Source of the DNA: Bombyx mori
Lineage: Eukaryota; Arthropoda; Insecta; Lepidoptera; Bombycidae
Length of the DNA stretch: 64,000 bases
Assembly (NCBI RefSeq): GCF_030269925.1
Contig: NC_085131.1
Span: forward strand, 14,183,501-14,247,500
Direction: 5' to 3'
Part shown: piece by piece, positions 35,111-46,691 of the stretch
Position numbering within the stretch: position 1 is the first letter of the stretch
How the letters are laid out: each line of letters starts with the position of its first letter
The notes under the pieces: model-generated
What the model was told of the DNA's origin: nothing
Database searches by the model: none
The model's input: the letters and a program-made list of their open reading frames with translations, nothing else
Program-made: the position numbers and the translations under genes

Positions 35111-38100
35111 TTACGCATCAAATCTCTTCGAGATACTAGCGTCCCTTTCAAGGTTGACTCCTCGGAGTAACCATCCGTATCCCGGCTGTGTAGGTTGTCC
35201 AATGGAGAGACGCCGGTCATCAGCGGCTGCTGTCTGCATGAGCAGCATACGTCGCGGACGATGTGAGTATTTAGGAGTACTGCCGTGGATCAGTAGATAG
35301 GAGAATACTACCACATCTCCACGATCGGCGATCACCGGTTTCGCTCCCGATATAGGGAACTTTTTCTGAAAGCGCATAAATTTACCAGTTTTATTCAGAT
35401 TTTTATATATATTGCTTCGATGAGTGGACGAGCTCACGGCCCATCTGGTGTTAAGTGGTTATCTGAGCCCATAGACTTCTACAACGTAAATGCCGCCACC
35501 CACCTTGAGATATGAGTTCTCAGTCTCAGCTTTTACAGTATAATGGCTGCCTCGCCCTTCAGACCGAAACGCATTACTGTTTCACAGCAGAAATAGGCTA
35601 GGCGGTGGTATCTACCCGTGCGGACTCATAAGACGTCCTACCACCAGTTTACCATCACAAATCATTTTGAATATTTACTGCCAGAATCATCATTAATTTT
35701 AGTCTACTTTTTGACCAAGGTCTTTCACACCCAAACAACGCCATGCGAACTGATCGAATATCGTCGCTCCACCTTGTTGCTGGGCATCTTACACTAGATT
35801 TACCGGTCCGCGGTCTCCACTTCACTACCAGAATAGCGTTTTGTAAATCTACGCTTTTTAGTATTACCTAAATTCTATGCTTTTTTTTATTGCTTAGATG
35901 ATTGGGTGACCTCACAACCGACCTGGTGTTAAGTGGTTTCTGGAGCCCATAGACATCTACAACGTAAATTGCGCCACCCACCTTGAGATATAAGTTCTAA
36001 TATATCAGTATAGTTACAACGGCTACCCTACCCTTCAAACCGAAACCCATTACTGCTTCACGGCAGAAATAGGCACGGTGGTGGTAGCTACCCGTGGGGA
36101 CTCACAAGAGGTCTTACCACTAGGAAAATGTCCAATGATAATCCCACCAATGTACTATAATTAATATCTTTGAAGAAAGTACTGCTCCGCAAAGACCGCA
36201 CAAAGAGCTGAGAAGGAATTGCATTCCTTTCAAAATACAATAAGAACAAGTCAAGAATGAGTTTCGTAAAAACAAAATATTTTATATATTGTAAATATCT
36301 GTACTACTTTTGATCAATATTACGATACAAGGAAGGAAAGAATAATAAATGGCTAAAACAAAAAAAAGGGAAGTTTCTGATGATGCCAATATTTTTACAA
36401 TCCCGTCTTTATATTTATGATTATTTTCGTTTCATACCCCTCATCAATTATTCATTACATACAATAAAATAATATCGCCCGTATTAATTCAAGGATGATG
36501 AGACGAGATAGAATAGCTCGGAAATGAGCCAAATAGTACTTGATTGGGGTTCGTAGTTCATCAGTCTCTCTTTTTACTATGTACACAAATACTCGTTGAG
36601 TAACCCAATTCTTGTGATTATCTCTCTTCTGCTGACATCCTCCGGGTATATTTTAATTACAAATAAGCTATTTCTAAATTATTATTGTGAATCCATTTTG
36701 TATGAGATTTTATGCGAGATCTAGGTATATTATATACCTAGATCCGCGAGGAATACTCGAGAATACCCGAATAACTCACTCTGAAGTGGCTACCGGAACT
36801 ATAGACACCGTAATGTAAAATGCTGCTGCCCATCTTCAGAAAAGAATATGAGAAATAAAGTTGTTTTTTTTTATTGCCCTTGTAGACAGACAAGCAATTG
36901 TGAGTGGTTACCATTGCTCATGGACGTCAGCAATTCCAAGAGCAAAACCAAGGGGCTGCATACCGTCAATTAATCTAAACAAATGACTGTCCGGATTTAT
37001 TATTATTTTCAGTCAACAATCTAAAACATTTCAGTTCCTTACATAATTGTGTAAATTATCATAAACTTGATGATACCCTCCTGTTTCGAACTTGTGATCT
37101 ATCACTCCAAAGGTACATCACCGGTAACATCACCTTAACATGATTCGGTATCATCACCTCACACGTGATGATACCGAATCATGTTAAGATTCTGAGCCAT
37201 ACCATAGCTTAGACGAAAGAACGAGGTCAAAGCCCTTGTGGGGTATAATGGTCACAGTAGTACAGAATGATAACAGACTTCATAACGCAAAAGCGGCCAT
37301 CCAACTTGGTACATGAAGTCGAAGTGTCTATCATATTGTTTTACAGTTGTTACAGTTTTCAATCCAGAATATATTACTGCTTCGGGGTGGAAATAAGGAA
37401 CAGGCAATGTGATGCTATATTCTAGTGCGAGCTTACAATACGTCCTAAGATCAGTAAATACCGGCTCGAAATCCCCCTAAATTGCTATAACACTCAGAGA
37501 AAACTGCTGCCCAATTTCCTTCAGTCCCTTAAGCGCCTTTTGTTTCACCCACGGTAAAACCCCAAGTGTTGTTGTTGTTGTTTTATTTTTATTTTTTATT
37601 GCTTAGATGGGTGGACGAGCTCACAACCCACCTACTGTTTAGTGGTTATTGGAGCCCATAGACATCTACAACGTAAATGCGCCACCCACCTCGAGATATA
37701 AGTTCTAAGGTCTCAAGTATAATTACAACGGCTGCCCCACCCTACAAACCGAAACGCCTTACTGCTTCACGGCAGAAATAGTCAGGGTGGTGGTACCTAC
37801 CCGTGCGGACTCACAAGAGGTCCTACCACCAGTAATTACGCAAATTATAATTTTGCAGGTTTCATTTTTATTACACGATGTTATTCCTTCACCGTGGAAA
37901 TCAATCGTGAACATTTTTTGAGTACGTATTTCATTAGAAAAATTGGTACCCGCCTGCGGGATTCGAACACCGATGCATCGCTCAACACGAATGCGTCTTA
38001 TCCGTTAGGCCACGATGACTTCTATTATTGTTATTCTAGGCCGATACATCATAGCCACAATACCTTAAACCGATGCCAAGGATTTCCAAAAATCACTTTA

Positions 38101-39529
38101 AACTTCTTACCTGATCAACAAAATGAAAATTTCCTTCTTTAGCACCAACATCTTCCTGAGGTCCCAGTTTGTGTGAGCCGGGGTACACATAAAGGCATCC
38201 ATTCTTAGGATCGGCTGCGTCTAAATGCAAGAAAGACGCAACCATTGAGTCTTTTTCGTACGGGAAATAGTGATAGTCCTAGAACAAAACAATTTCAGGG
38301 AATAAAGAAGATCTTATCAGCAAGTTAATCAACAACTTAAGACCAATGACAGTCGAAAAAATATGTAATGTAATGATAACATGCTTATAGAGGCTTTTCG
38401 GATAGATTTCCTAAATCGTTTGCGTGTTCAGAAAAGTCTTACTTGGTGCATTGGGTAAGCTGCTCCTTTTTCGGGGGGCTTGTAGTGAGCTTTCGTGTGA
38501 TGGAAAATAATGTTCTTAGTGTTCATTACATCCTCGAGAGCGTCCAGAAGATTGTCGTTGAAGATAAACTTGGAGAACACGGCATGGTGGAACTGAAGGT
38601 TGTGGATGCCTTTCACCTGAAAATAATATTTGTTTTTTATGGTGCACGTTATATCATCATCAGCCTGTATCTATCCACTGCTGGATGTAGGCCTCTCCCA
38701 TAGTCCGCCACAATGAACGATCCTCCGCCCTCCGCATCCAATCTCTCCCAGCATATCGCCGCAAGTCATGTAAATACAAAAAAATCAGGACATGGGCAGC
38801 AGCATGCCCTGAGGAAAGGACATAGTACTGCGGTCACCAACCCGCCTGCCAAGCGTGGTGACTACTGGCATAACCCTCCCAATGGACAAAGCACGTTATA
38901 TGTTACGTCACAATGAGAACCTGATTGTCTCGAAATAATTGCCGTTGTACCCTTATATTTCCGAATCCTACAACCGGATTGACTTTAGTATCTTTAACTC
39001 ATCTTGGGATTATTGGATTGTCTTTTGTATCGACAAACCAGCATAGATATTACGGAGACGGTGTTAATGGGAGAATACCACTGCCATTTATTAGTGACTA
39101 GCGACCTGCCCTCTCTTCGCTTCGGAAACTATAATTTATTTCTCCACTATTTAATTGATGTTATATGAACCTTCCCTCTTCAATCACTCTATCTAAAAAA
39201 ACCGCATCAAAATCCGTTGCGTAGTTTTAAAGATTTAAGCATACATAGGGATTTAGGGACAGAGAAAGCGACTTTGTTTCATACTATGTAGTGAAGCAGT
39301 TGCTTCGTACAAAAAATTATATGCTCACAGTAAAATTCTTGTCATGTTTCCTGTCGTTATGATCACTGCCAACCCAGGAGCTCTCCATCTTTTCCTGGTT
39401 CTTCCTGTTGAAGAGATTGTTATATTCTATTGTGATTGAACACAGGTCTTCCTCCGACAGAACATTCTTCAGAACTATATAGCCATTCTCTTCGTAAAAC
39501 TTTTTTTGTTCTTCCGTTAAATGCACCAT
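35111..39529 (-). CDS. Phytanoyl-CoA dioxygenase (PhyH) family protein, four exons
   Basis: Predicted Fe(II)/2-oxoglutarate-dependent oxygenase, closest in outline to PHYHD1-type proteins. My exon model on the minus strand is 39529-39329, 38616-38443, 38278-38111 and 35365-35111. All junctions are phase 0 with GT/AG ends (gtgagc, gtaag, gtaag donors; tttcag, ttctag, tttcag acceptors), giving about 265 residues, slightly shorter than the family norm, so a small exon could be missing. ATG 39529 (MVHLTEEQKKFYEENGYIVL) is the usual N-terminus. An acceptor-like ttttag lies 14 nt upstream, so a 5' UTR exon is possible. The iron motif HxD is H-Q-D, split across exons 2 and 3 (YPMHQ|DYHYF). The distal His is in LIHGSTPKYS, followed by Arg residues (RPRRMLL) that would bind the co-substrate. 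Introns hold Bm1 copies, Helitron H1 and LINE scraps. The substrate is unknown. Confidence 0.85.
35405..35649 (-). mobile_element. Bm1-like SINE, 40 bp from a PhyH exon
   Basis: Head-less minus copy whose tail end lies only about 40 bp upstream (in transcript sense) of the last PhyH exon. It is in sense orientation with the gene. Confidence 0.85.
35881..36123 (-). mobile_element. Bm1-like SINE, head-less form (PhyH intron 3)
   Basis: Minus copy with T-rich left end. It stops at gtcttaccactag. Confidence 0.85.
36125..36864. other. PhyH intron sequence, nothing recognised
   Basis: AT-rich intronic sequence. A short inverted word aggtatattatatacct lies near 36722-36738. Confidence 0.4.
36865..36965 (-). 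mobile_element. LINE 3'-end fragment (same family as 489-984)
   Basis: ttttattgcccttgtagaca ... catggacgtcagcaattcc. Decayed, in PhyH intron 3. Confidence 0.75.
37134..37188. repeat. Perfect 24-bp hairpin
   Basis: Left arm 37134-37157 (cttaacatgattcggtatca...) is the exact reverse complement of 37165-37188, with a 7-nt loop ctcacac. It lies in intron 3 of the PhyH gene, so the transcript would contain it. Confidence 0.9.
37342..37462 (-). mobile_element. Bm1-like SINE fragment, decayed
   Basis: attactgcttcggggtgga to cgtcctaagatcag. Confidence 0.5.
37583..38024 (-). mobile_element. Bm1 SINE, full-length with head (PhyH intron 3)
   Basis: Complete copy in sense with the gene. The head ends (ggccacgatgacttct) about 87 bp from the exon 3 donor. 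Confidence 0.9.
38650..38790 (-). mobile_element. RTE-like LINE 3' remnant (PhyH intron 1)
   Basis: catcagcctgtatctatcca and tgctggatgtaggcctctcc are words I associate with lepidopteran RTE-type 3' ends. Truncated and decayed. Confidence 0.5.
39098..39296 (-). mobile_element. Helitron-like element H1 (PhyH intron 1)
   Basis: Begins ctagcgacctgccc (its 3' CTAG end in minus orientation) after A at 39097. It includes gcatcaaaatccgttgcgta and ends catactatgtagtg, about 30 bp from the exon 1 donor. Confidence 0.85.
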
Positions 39530-39579
39530 GATGAGCACCAAGGCTAAAATTACAAAATATTTATATAGATTTTTTACAG

Positions 39580-39820
39580 GTGGTAGGACCTCTTGTGAGT
39601 TCGCACGGGTAGGTACCACCACCCTGCTTATTTCTGCCGTGAAGCAGTAATGCGTTTCGGTTTGAAGGTTGGGGCAGCCGTTGTAACTAAGCTGAGATCT
39701 TAGAACTTATCTCAAGATGGGTGGCGCATTTACGTTGCAGATGTCTATGGGCTCCAGTAACCACTTAACACCAGGTGGGCTGTGAGCTAAGCCACCCATC
39801 TCAACAATTTTTTATTATTT
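39580..39820 (+). mobile_element. Bm1-like SINE upstream of the PhyH start codon
   Basis: Head-less plus copy lying about 50 bp upstream of the PhyH ATG, antisense to the gene. Confidence 0.85.
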
Positions 39821-40029
39821 TTTTTCACAGAAGCATTACGTATTTGTGGTGTGAGGTTAAATTGCATGCGCGTGTTGGAGCCGTCATGTAGCAGGCGACA
39901 AGGATTTGAAGGCACTAAAAACCGTAACGTCGCTTTTCAAAACAACCCTCTGGTTTTCCCATATTTCTTCCTCAAACGAGTTTTGATGGGTTGCGGCTTT
40001 ACTAGCTTTATTTCTACCAATGAGCTACA

Positions 40030-40078
40030 TGACTACTCACCATCAGCTAGCTTGTATGGTCCGTCTGCCTACGAACAC
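40030..40078 (+). mobile_element. LINE 3' UTR scrap
   Basis: tgactactcaccatcag ... ggtccgtctgcctacg resembles the 489-984 LINE tail. Confidence 0.4.
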
Positions 40079-40094
40079 ACAGATAAATCTTAGG

Positions 40095-40420
40095 AAACGC
40101 TAAGATGAACTAATCTCACGTACGTTTTCACGCCGATATCCACCAAACAACTGAGCAAAATTATATATTTTCGACTTATTATTATAATAAGGTCATAACA
40201 TGTGTGATACAGTAACAATCAAGTACATACATAACCGAAACATATTTTTATAAATAATAAGAGTCATGGGTCAGTCGTTAAATTGATAACTTTTAGCAAT
40301 TCATTAATAAGTCCCCAAGTAAACACACGAATAATAAAAACATAATCAGCCTGTTTTAGTTTTCTTTTATTTGAATTACATAAAAAGAGCGTACAGCCCA
40401 TCTGATGTGAAGCAGTCACC
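40095..40420. other. No gene recognised
   Basis: AT-rich spacer. Confidence 0.35.
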
Positions 40421-40429
40421 GGACTCAAT

Positions 40430-40685
40430 AAACGTCTCACAAGGTCCGTGTCCAGGAAGTCCGCACAGATAGGTACCACCATCCTGCCTATTGCTGCTGT
40501 GAAGCAGTAATGTGTTTTTGCTTAAAGGGTGGGACAGCCGTTGTACTGTAGAAACTGAGACCTTAGAATTATATCTCTAGGTAGGTGGAGACATTTGCTT
40601 TGTAGATGCCTATAGGCTCCGGTAACCACTTAAAACCAGGTGAGCCATGACCTCATCCATCCACATAAGCATTAAAAAAAATAAA
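40430..40685 (+). mobile_element. Bm1-like SINE, decayed
   Basis: Body from caggaagtccgcacagatag to an A-rich tail. A short SINE-like piece in the opposite sense precedes it at 40385-40425. Confidence 0.75.
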
Positions 40686-40819
40686 AACAAAAAAATTACT
40701 AAGAGCGTCTATAATACACTACGAATTGTACAATATGTTTGTGCTGTAAATATTTATGTACATGTTTCGATGGTCATCCCATCGACGTACGCTACTAACA
40801 TACTCTATCATCTATTCTC

Positions 40820-41300
40820 ACGTAGTCAGGATAAGACGTACGGTGCGTATGTAGTGCATAGTGCGTATGTAGCGATGCAATGGTATCCAAATCCCGCAGG
40901 CCGGTACCAATTTTTCTAATGAAATACGTACTTAACAAATGTTCACGATTGACTTCCACGGTGAAGGAATAACATCGTGTAATAAAAATCAAACCCGCAA
41001 AATTATAATTTGCGTAATTACTGGTGGTAGGACCTCTTGTGAGTCTGCACGGGTATCACCACCCTGCCTATTTCTGCAGTGAAGCAGTAATGCGTTTCGG
41101 TTTGAAGGGTAGGGCAGCCGTTGTAACAATACCTACTGAGACCTTTGAACTTAATCTCAATGTGGGTGGCGCATTTACGTTGTAGATGTCTGTGGGCTCC
41201 AGTAAACACAGCTACTGGAGTACTTACTACTCCAGTAAACACCAGGTGGGCTGTGAGCTCGTCCACCCATCTAAGCAATATAAAAATTAAAAAAAATAAA
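40820..41300 (+). mobile_element. Bm1 SINE, full-length, with short internal duplication
   Basis: The head region is decayed (acgtagtcaggataagacg). The linker ttccacggtgaaggaataac and full body follow. Near 41205-41240 the word actccagtaaacac is duplicated around actactggag-type sequence, an internal local duplication. Confidence 0.85.
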
Positions 41301-42235
41301 AATTATATGAGCAAGTAAGTTCAGGGCTCATCCGATATTACCTTAGCACTATGTCCGTGGACATTTTAAGTAGTAGAAGACTCTAGAAAAAATATTTCAA
41401 TATATATACTAAAATACATATAAGTGCTATTTAAAAAAACTGATAAATCCAGCAACGACTGCTCACAAAACCTTGACTAAGTACTCTAACTCCACCGTCA
41501 GAATCCTCGACTACCAAATTTTCTAAAACAAATGACCGATGGAAACTTTTAATACATTTGATCATCAAACCCAAACTACTCCCACTCGATCAAAGTAGAA
41601 ACATTAATATGCCTTTATCAGTACAATGGCAGTTCTCTGGTAATTCCCAGGTCGTTTTTCCTACGATGCCTAATGGCCGGTCATACGTCTATCCTTTATC
41701 TGCCCCACCCGGGCTTCGAGCTCTTCGTTAAATAACTTTTAGTTGCGTGCGTCTTTTTTTTTTTGTAGTTTATTGGAAGAGCTCATGTAATACCTAGAAC
41801 ACATCGTAAGCCCGCACGAATAGGTACCACCATCACATTCTCTGCCTATTTTTGTCGAAAATAAGTCATAATTTAGACTTCGAAGAAGAGTTCGGAAACC
41901 CTTTTAAACACATACATTTTATTTTGAGAACGATTGCTTTTTCTGTTATAATAACTCTCTAACGAGGAGGATAATAAAGTCAAATAGAACACATCAATGA
42001 GTAATAACACAGTAAATGACTTTTAAAAAAAGCTAAGAAGAGTTTTTTAGCTTCCTTAATATTCCAGGTACATATTTATCATGTGAATGAATGAACCATA
42101 CAAGTATTGAAAGATATTATTAAAGCGGACAGCTCTTATTGTTCAAAAGCGCCTGTTAATTACACATCTCTATGGTGTAAAATTTAGGGCCAATTCGAAT
42201 TACATAGAAACAGATAATAATGACAGCATGCGTTA
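41300..42235. other. No gene; scrap of SINE near 41815-41850
   Basis: cccgcacgaataggtaccac is a short Bm1-like piece. Otherwise nothing is recognised. Confidence 0.35.
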
Positions 42236-42448
42236 TTACTACATAGTATAACACAAAGTCGCTTTCTCTGTCCCTATATCCCTATGTATGCTTAAATCTT
42301 CAAAAATAGGCAACGGATTTTGATGCGGTTTTTTTAATAGATAGAGTGATTGAAGAGGAAGGTTTATATGTATAATAACATCCATTAAATAGTGGAGAAA
42401 TCAATAATAAATTACAGTTTCCGAAGCGAAGCGAGGGCGGGTCGCTAG
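42236..42448 (+). mobile_element. Helitron-like element H1, uninterrupted
   Basis: actacatagtataacacaaa ... gcgaagcgagggcgg then gtcgCTAG, followed by T. It contains the empty target site (ggtttatatgtataataaca) that H2 fills in the copy at 29146-29648. Confidence 0.9.
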
Positions 42449-42449
42449 T

Positions 42450-42905
42450 ACATAATATATTTGGAGTTTAGATTAAGTCGAAAATAACAAAATTATTAGT
42501 TTATTTTGTGATTCAAAATTGAGATCTTTAATATATCTCGATTTTACATGTTTAGTAAAGTCTATAACTAACAAATTATGAGATTGTTTAAGTGCGGTTT
42601 CGTATTTGGACTTATGCAAAACCGGGTCTACCGCGGGATCCGTGGCCTAACTACTCTAAAGTGCATAGCCAAAACATACCCTTAAACAGAATATATGAAA
42701 GCATAAAATAAGTAACTAAGCAGCCCATTACCGATATAAATATTGCCATAAACTATACCGCTTAACCCAATTCCACATACAAAGGGCGATCGTTGGTACT
42801 AAGCGCGGCCCGTTCATCAGAAGGGCTCGTTAGTGATCGCTTACAAAAACTACGCTACGACTCAGAGTTCAAAATGTTTAAATAATTGATATAAATTATT
42901 TAGAT
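42450..42905. other. No gene recognised
   Basis: AT-rich spacer. Confidence 0.4.
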
Positions 42906-42906
42906 A

Positions 42907-43113
42907 CTAGACGTGCTCCGTGGTTTCGATGGCTTTAATTTTGTAATTCGAGAATTGTGAAACACGCTACACTTGCCCGGGACAAAGTGATGGTTGTGTC
43001 ATTCTCCGACATTCATAAATTATTACTACATACATTATAAAAGTGAAGTGATGTTTGCCACTGATTCATCCAAAAACTGACTCGCCGGGTATAGATGAAA
43101 TTTTTCACTAAGA
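42907..43113 (-). mobile_element. Helitron-like element H5, 207 bp
   Basis: CTAG end at the left (after A 42906), TC end at the right (before T 43114). The same 207 bp recur in the opposite orientation at 46058-46264. Conserved words are tgctccgtggtttcgatggc and actgactcgccgggtatag. Confidence 0.85.
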
Positions 43114-43125
43114 TATACATATATT

Positions 43126-43364
43126 TTTTTATTGCTTAGATGGTTGAACGAGCTCACAGCCCACCTGGTGTTAAGTGGTTACTGAAGCCCATAGACATCT
43201 ACAACGTAAATGCGCCGCCCACCTTGAGATATAACTTCTAAGGTCTCAGTATAGTTACAACGGCTGCCCCGCCCTTCAAACCGAAACGCATTACTGCTTC
43301 ACGACAGAAATAGGTAGGGTGGTGGTACCCACCCGCGCAGACTCACAAGAGGTCCTACCACCAG
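43126..43364 (-). mobile_element. Bm1-like SINE, head-less form
   Basis: Minus copy just right of the H5 element. Boundary ctaccaccag. Confidence 0.88.
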
Positions 43365-43706
43365 TAACAATTTATAGCCTGCATTAATCAGTACGATATT
43401 TTTTACCATGGTAAATGACATAGCTTACCCACATTGGATACATCAGATGATACAAAATCAGCTGGATCTGAAATACGATAATTTGTTCATTGGTTTCGCG
43501 ATTTTACGTACCAACGAATCAACACATCAACACACAGCCAGTCGACTCTTAATGTGTGAACTACAGAGTGACACAAACAGTATTTTTTCAGAGACAGAAA
43601 ATGCAACTTGCCGCAACATTTCTGATTCACGAATTTGACGCAGTAAAATTGCATGTTTAGTATTATATAAAGCATACATTATGTAATATTTTAATCTAAC
43701 TTGTTT
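43365..43706. other. No gene recognised
   Basis: A 76-codon plus-strand frame (43408-43638) has no domain, splice context or homologue within the window. Confidence 0.35.
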
Positions 43707-43707
43707 A

Positions 43708-43965
43708 CTGGTAGTAGGACGTCTTGACGGTTGTTGCAGGTAGCAAGGGTAGGTACCGCCGCCTTGAATATTTCTGCCGTGAAGCAAGGAATAAAGGGTT
43801 TTGGTTTGAAGGTAAAGCAACCGTTCTAACTATACTGAGACCTTAAAACTTATATCTCAAGGTGGGTGGCGCATTTACGTTGTAGATGTCTATGGGCTCC
43901 GGTAACCACTTAATACCAGGTGGGCTGTGAGCTCGTCCACTCATCTAAGCAATAAATAAAAAAAC
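43708..43965 (+). mobile_element. Bm1-like SINE, head-less form
   Basis: Begins actggtagtaggacgtcttg, tail caataaataaaaaaac. Confidence 0.85.
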
Positions 43966-45539
43966 TAATAGTTACGCAAAATAATAAATTTGATAGGTTT
44001 AATTCTAGTAGTACCATTGGGTAGCTGGAAGATCACTCGAAAAGCACGGTGGAAGAATCCATTCAATGAATGTAAACCCTCATCGTATATTTTCTAAGTG
44101 TACACCTGTCGTTACCAATTAAATAAGTAAATGAATTTGTGACGATTGCTACCCAACTATTCACTCATCATCGTCTACATAGGCTCATTAGTAAATCAAG
44201 ACTGGTTTTCTTAACTTCAAGTTCTAACAATTTCTAAATTTCCATTGTACTTTTCATAGTATTTTTGTATAGTCAACAAAACAAAAAAAAAATCCTAAAA
44301 AGCCCCACGTGCGTACATTTGGCACAGTTCACGAAATGCGTCCCCAGAAAGCCACTTTTCCTTCGAAATATGAAAATAAAAGCTTGTAAAAATAAAAGCA
44401 GCGTAACGGCAACGCTGGGAGCTTACGCTAATGAGCCGCAAGCCGTCAAAAGCTAATAATATTTCGGTGTAAGCGTGAAAAATCTACGAGCTTTAGCTTT
44501 TGTAGGAGGAACATAATCTAGGTTACAGGTGTTTTGATTTTTATAGTAAGCTATTCTATTAATTAACAGTGCTTCTATTTTCAGAGAATCTTTATACAAT
44601 TCATAAAGTGTCTATCTATTAATAAGAAGATGCGAGCTTTCGACCCGGGATTCAATTACTGCTGCTTCTCGAACATTCTTCAGCTGTGGTAGGAGCCTAT
44701 TCTTAATTTCACACCTTTCTTCGTTTAATACCAATCTGTAGTTCTGGTAGTGAAGCATATAGTGAGCGCGTAGCAGCTATGCGTTCCGGTTTGAAGGTTG
44801 GGATAAGAGCTAAGACAAGAGATCGAAATGTTTAAAAGGAAACGATACGAAACTGTGGTATCAACCAACATTGTATATGAATATATACTAAGACGTAACC
44901 TTATTTTCTAAATCCCCTAATTCCAAATACTATCAAAATACGTTTTTCAATGCCGGTGATGGCAGCCAGCCCTCATGACACATCTCTCTCATCGTCAATG
45001 TCGTTTTGTTCGCCTAATTAGATCTTACACTAAATAGTATATGATGATTTGCAATGAAGAGTTGCTGACAGCTTGTGACGGAAGACAATAACTACCTAAC
45101 AATTATTTTATTTTCGCAAAAACCTCAATTCATCTTGGCGATCGTTCATCATTTTTGTCTCATCTCAATGATCATGCATTATTTTTTTGTCTCGGCGTTA
45201 CTTCACTCGCAATTCATAGCGTAAATAATTCAAGATGAACTGTGCCTTTCAATTTGTCACATACCAAACCATCCGTAATTTGGTGAATGTTTAAAGATGA
45301 GCTCTCTACTGTTGAGTACAAAAGACCGTTAATAGTATTTCTGGCCATTCACGAGACTATATAATATAAAAAAATATATATAATATAAGCACGTACAATT
45401 AAACACTGCTATTCTTTTTATTTCTATTAATGTCATTGAATGTTTGAAGAATAACCAGATTGACATATGAGAGGTTTCTAGTTCATGTTTCAAAGGGTAT
45501 TCACTTAGTGATGTCTATGATGATACTGGTGTAGTCAGT
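43966..45539. other. No gene; decayed SINE near 44690-44815
   Basis: tggtaggagcctattc ... gcgttccggtttgaaggttg is a very old Bm1-like copy. The rest is AT-rich without recognisable features. Confidence 0.35.
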
Positions 45540-45577
45540 TTTTTTTATAATTTAGCTGTGGAAACAAGCTCACAACT

Positions 45578-45760
45578 CACCAGTGTACTTAGAGCGAGTT
45601 TTTTAACGTTCTCGATAGCGTAAAAGTTAACTAAAATTTGCGTGCAGTTGGAACAGCGTCCCTAATGACAAACGTAGGCAAACGTTCCAACTCCATACAA
45701 ATTTGAGTTAACTCTTACGCTATCGAGAACGTTAAAAAACTCGCACTAAGCACACTGGTG
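45578..45760. mobile_element. Fold-back MITE, copy 1
   Basis: A nearly palindromic 183-bp unit. The left end cagtgtacttagagcgag and the right end reading back cagtgtgcttagtgcgag enclose long arms (aacgttctcgatagcgtaaa) that can pair over about 75 bp. It matches 60573-60750. No coding capacity. Inserted next to a SINE tail scrap (45540-45577). Confidence 0.85.
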
Positions 45761-45997
45761 AAAGTGATAAACGTCACAACCAATCAAGAGAAATGAGATT
45801 GAAGTATAAAATGGTAGTACAATTCTGTAACAGCTTCGTGACGCGTCAGTGTAACACGCAGTAATCATGCCTACCGAACGTCGACTGATTCTACCAAATA
45901 TTTAACGCTACATTGCGCTTAATGAAAAACGAGTATTTTTTTGTTGTTTTCCTTAGACTATTTAACGAGCTGACGTCCCATATGATAAGTAAGTTGA

Positions 45998-46057
45998 CCA
46001 CTTAACACCAGGTGGGCTGTGAGCTCGTCCACCCATCTAAGCAATAAAAAAAAAATA
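45998..46057 (+). mobile_element. Bm1-like SINE 3' end
   Basis: ccacttaacaccaggtgggc ... caataaaaaaaaaata. Only the last 60 bp remain before the H5 element. Confidence 0.75.
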
Positions 46058-46264
46058 TCTTATTGAGAAATTTCATCTATACCCGGCGAGTCAGTTTTTG
46101 AATGAATCAGTGGCAAACATCACTTCACTTTTATAATGTATGTAGTAATAATTTATGAATGTCGGAGAATGACACAACCAACACTTTGTCCCGGGCAAGT
46201 GTAGCGTGTTTCACAATTTTCGAATTACAAAATTAAAGCGATCGAAACCACGGAGCACGTCTAG
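46058..46264 (+). mobile_element. Helitron-like element H5, 207 bp
   Basis: TCTTATTGAGAAATTTC ... cacggagcacgtCTAG between A (46057) and T (46265). Same length and ends as 42907-43113. Confidence 0.85.
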
Positions 46265-46266
46265 TA

Positions 46267-46475
46267 TCTTTTTTTTTATTTCTTAGATGGGTGGACGAGC
46301 TCACAGCCCACCTGGTGTTAAGTGGTTACTGAAGCCCATAGACATCTACAACGTAAATGCGCCACCCACCTTGAGATATAACTTCTAAGGTCTCAGTATA
46401 GTTACAACGGCTGCCCCACCCTTCAAACCGAAACGCATTACTGCTTCACGGCAGAAATAGGCAGAAATCTCCATA
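46267..46475 (-). mobile_element. Bm1-like SINE, truncated
   Basis: Minus copy that stops at ggcagaaataggcag. The 5' third of the body is missing. Confidence 0.85.
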
Positions 46476-46569
46476 ATGTATATCAATTATTTAAACATTT
46501 TGAAAAAAAAAAAAAAAAAAAAAAAGAATACCAACTACGTAAATGACGTCATCCACTTTGAGACATTGG

Positions 46570-46690
46570 TTCTTAGTCTCACGGCTATACGAGTATTAGG
46601 TACAACGGTTGCTCCCACCGTACATACCAGAAGGCATACTGCTTTGCTGCAGAAATAGGCAGGGAGACGCCCTACCCACGTGTAGTAGTC
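46570..46690 (-). mobile_element. Bm1-like SINE fragment, decayed
   Basis: gtacaacggttgctcccacc ... gctgcagaaataggcaggg, an older piece beyond an A-rich run (46502-46525). Confidence 0.55.
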
Positions 46691-46691
46691 C

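Noticed and set aside
43408..43638. 76-codon plus-strand frame between two SINEs
   Set aside because: Composition and lack of any recognisable motif are consistent with chance.
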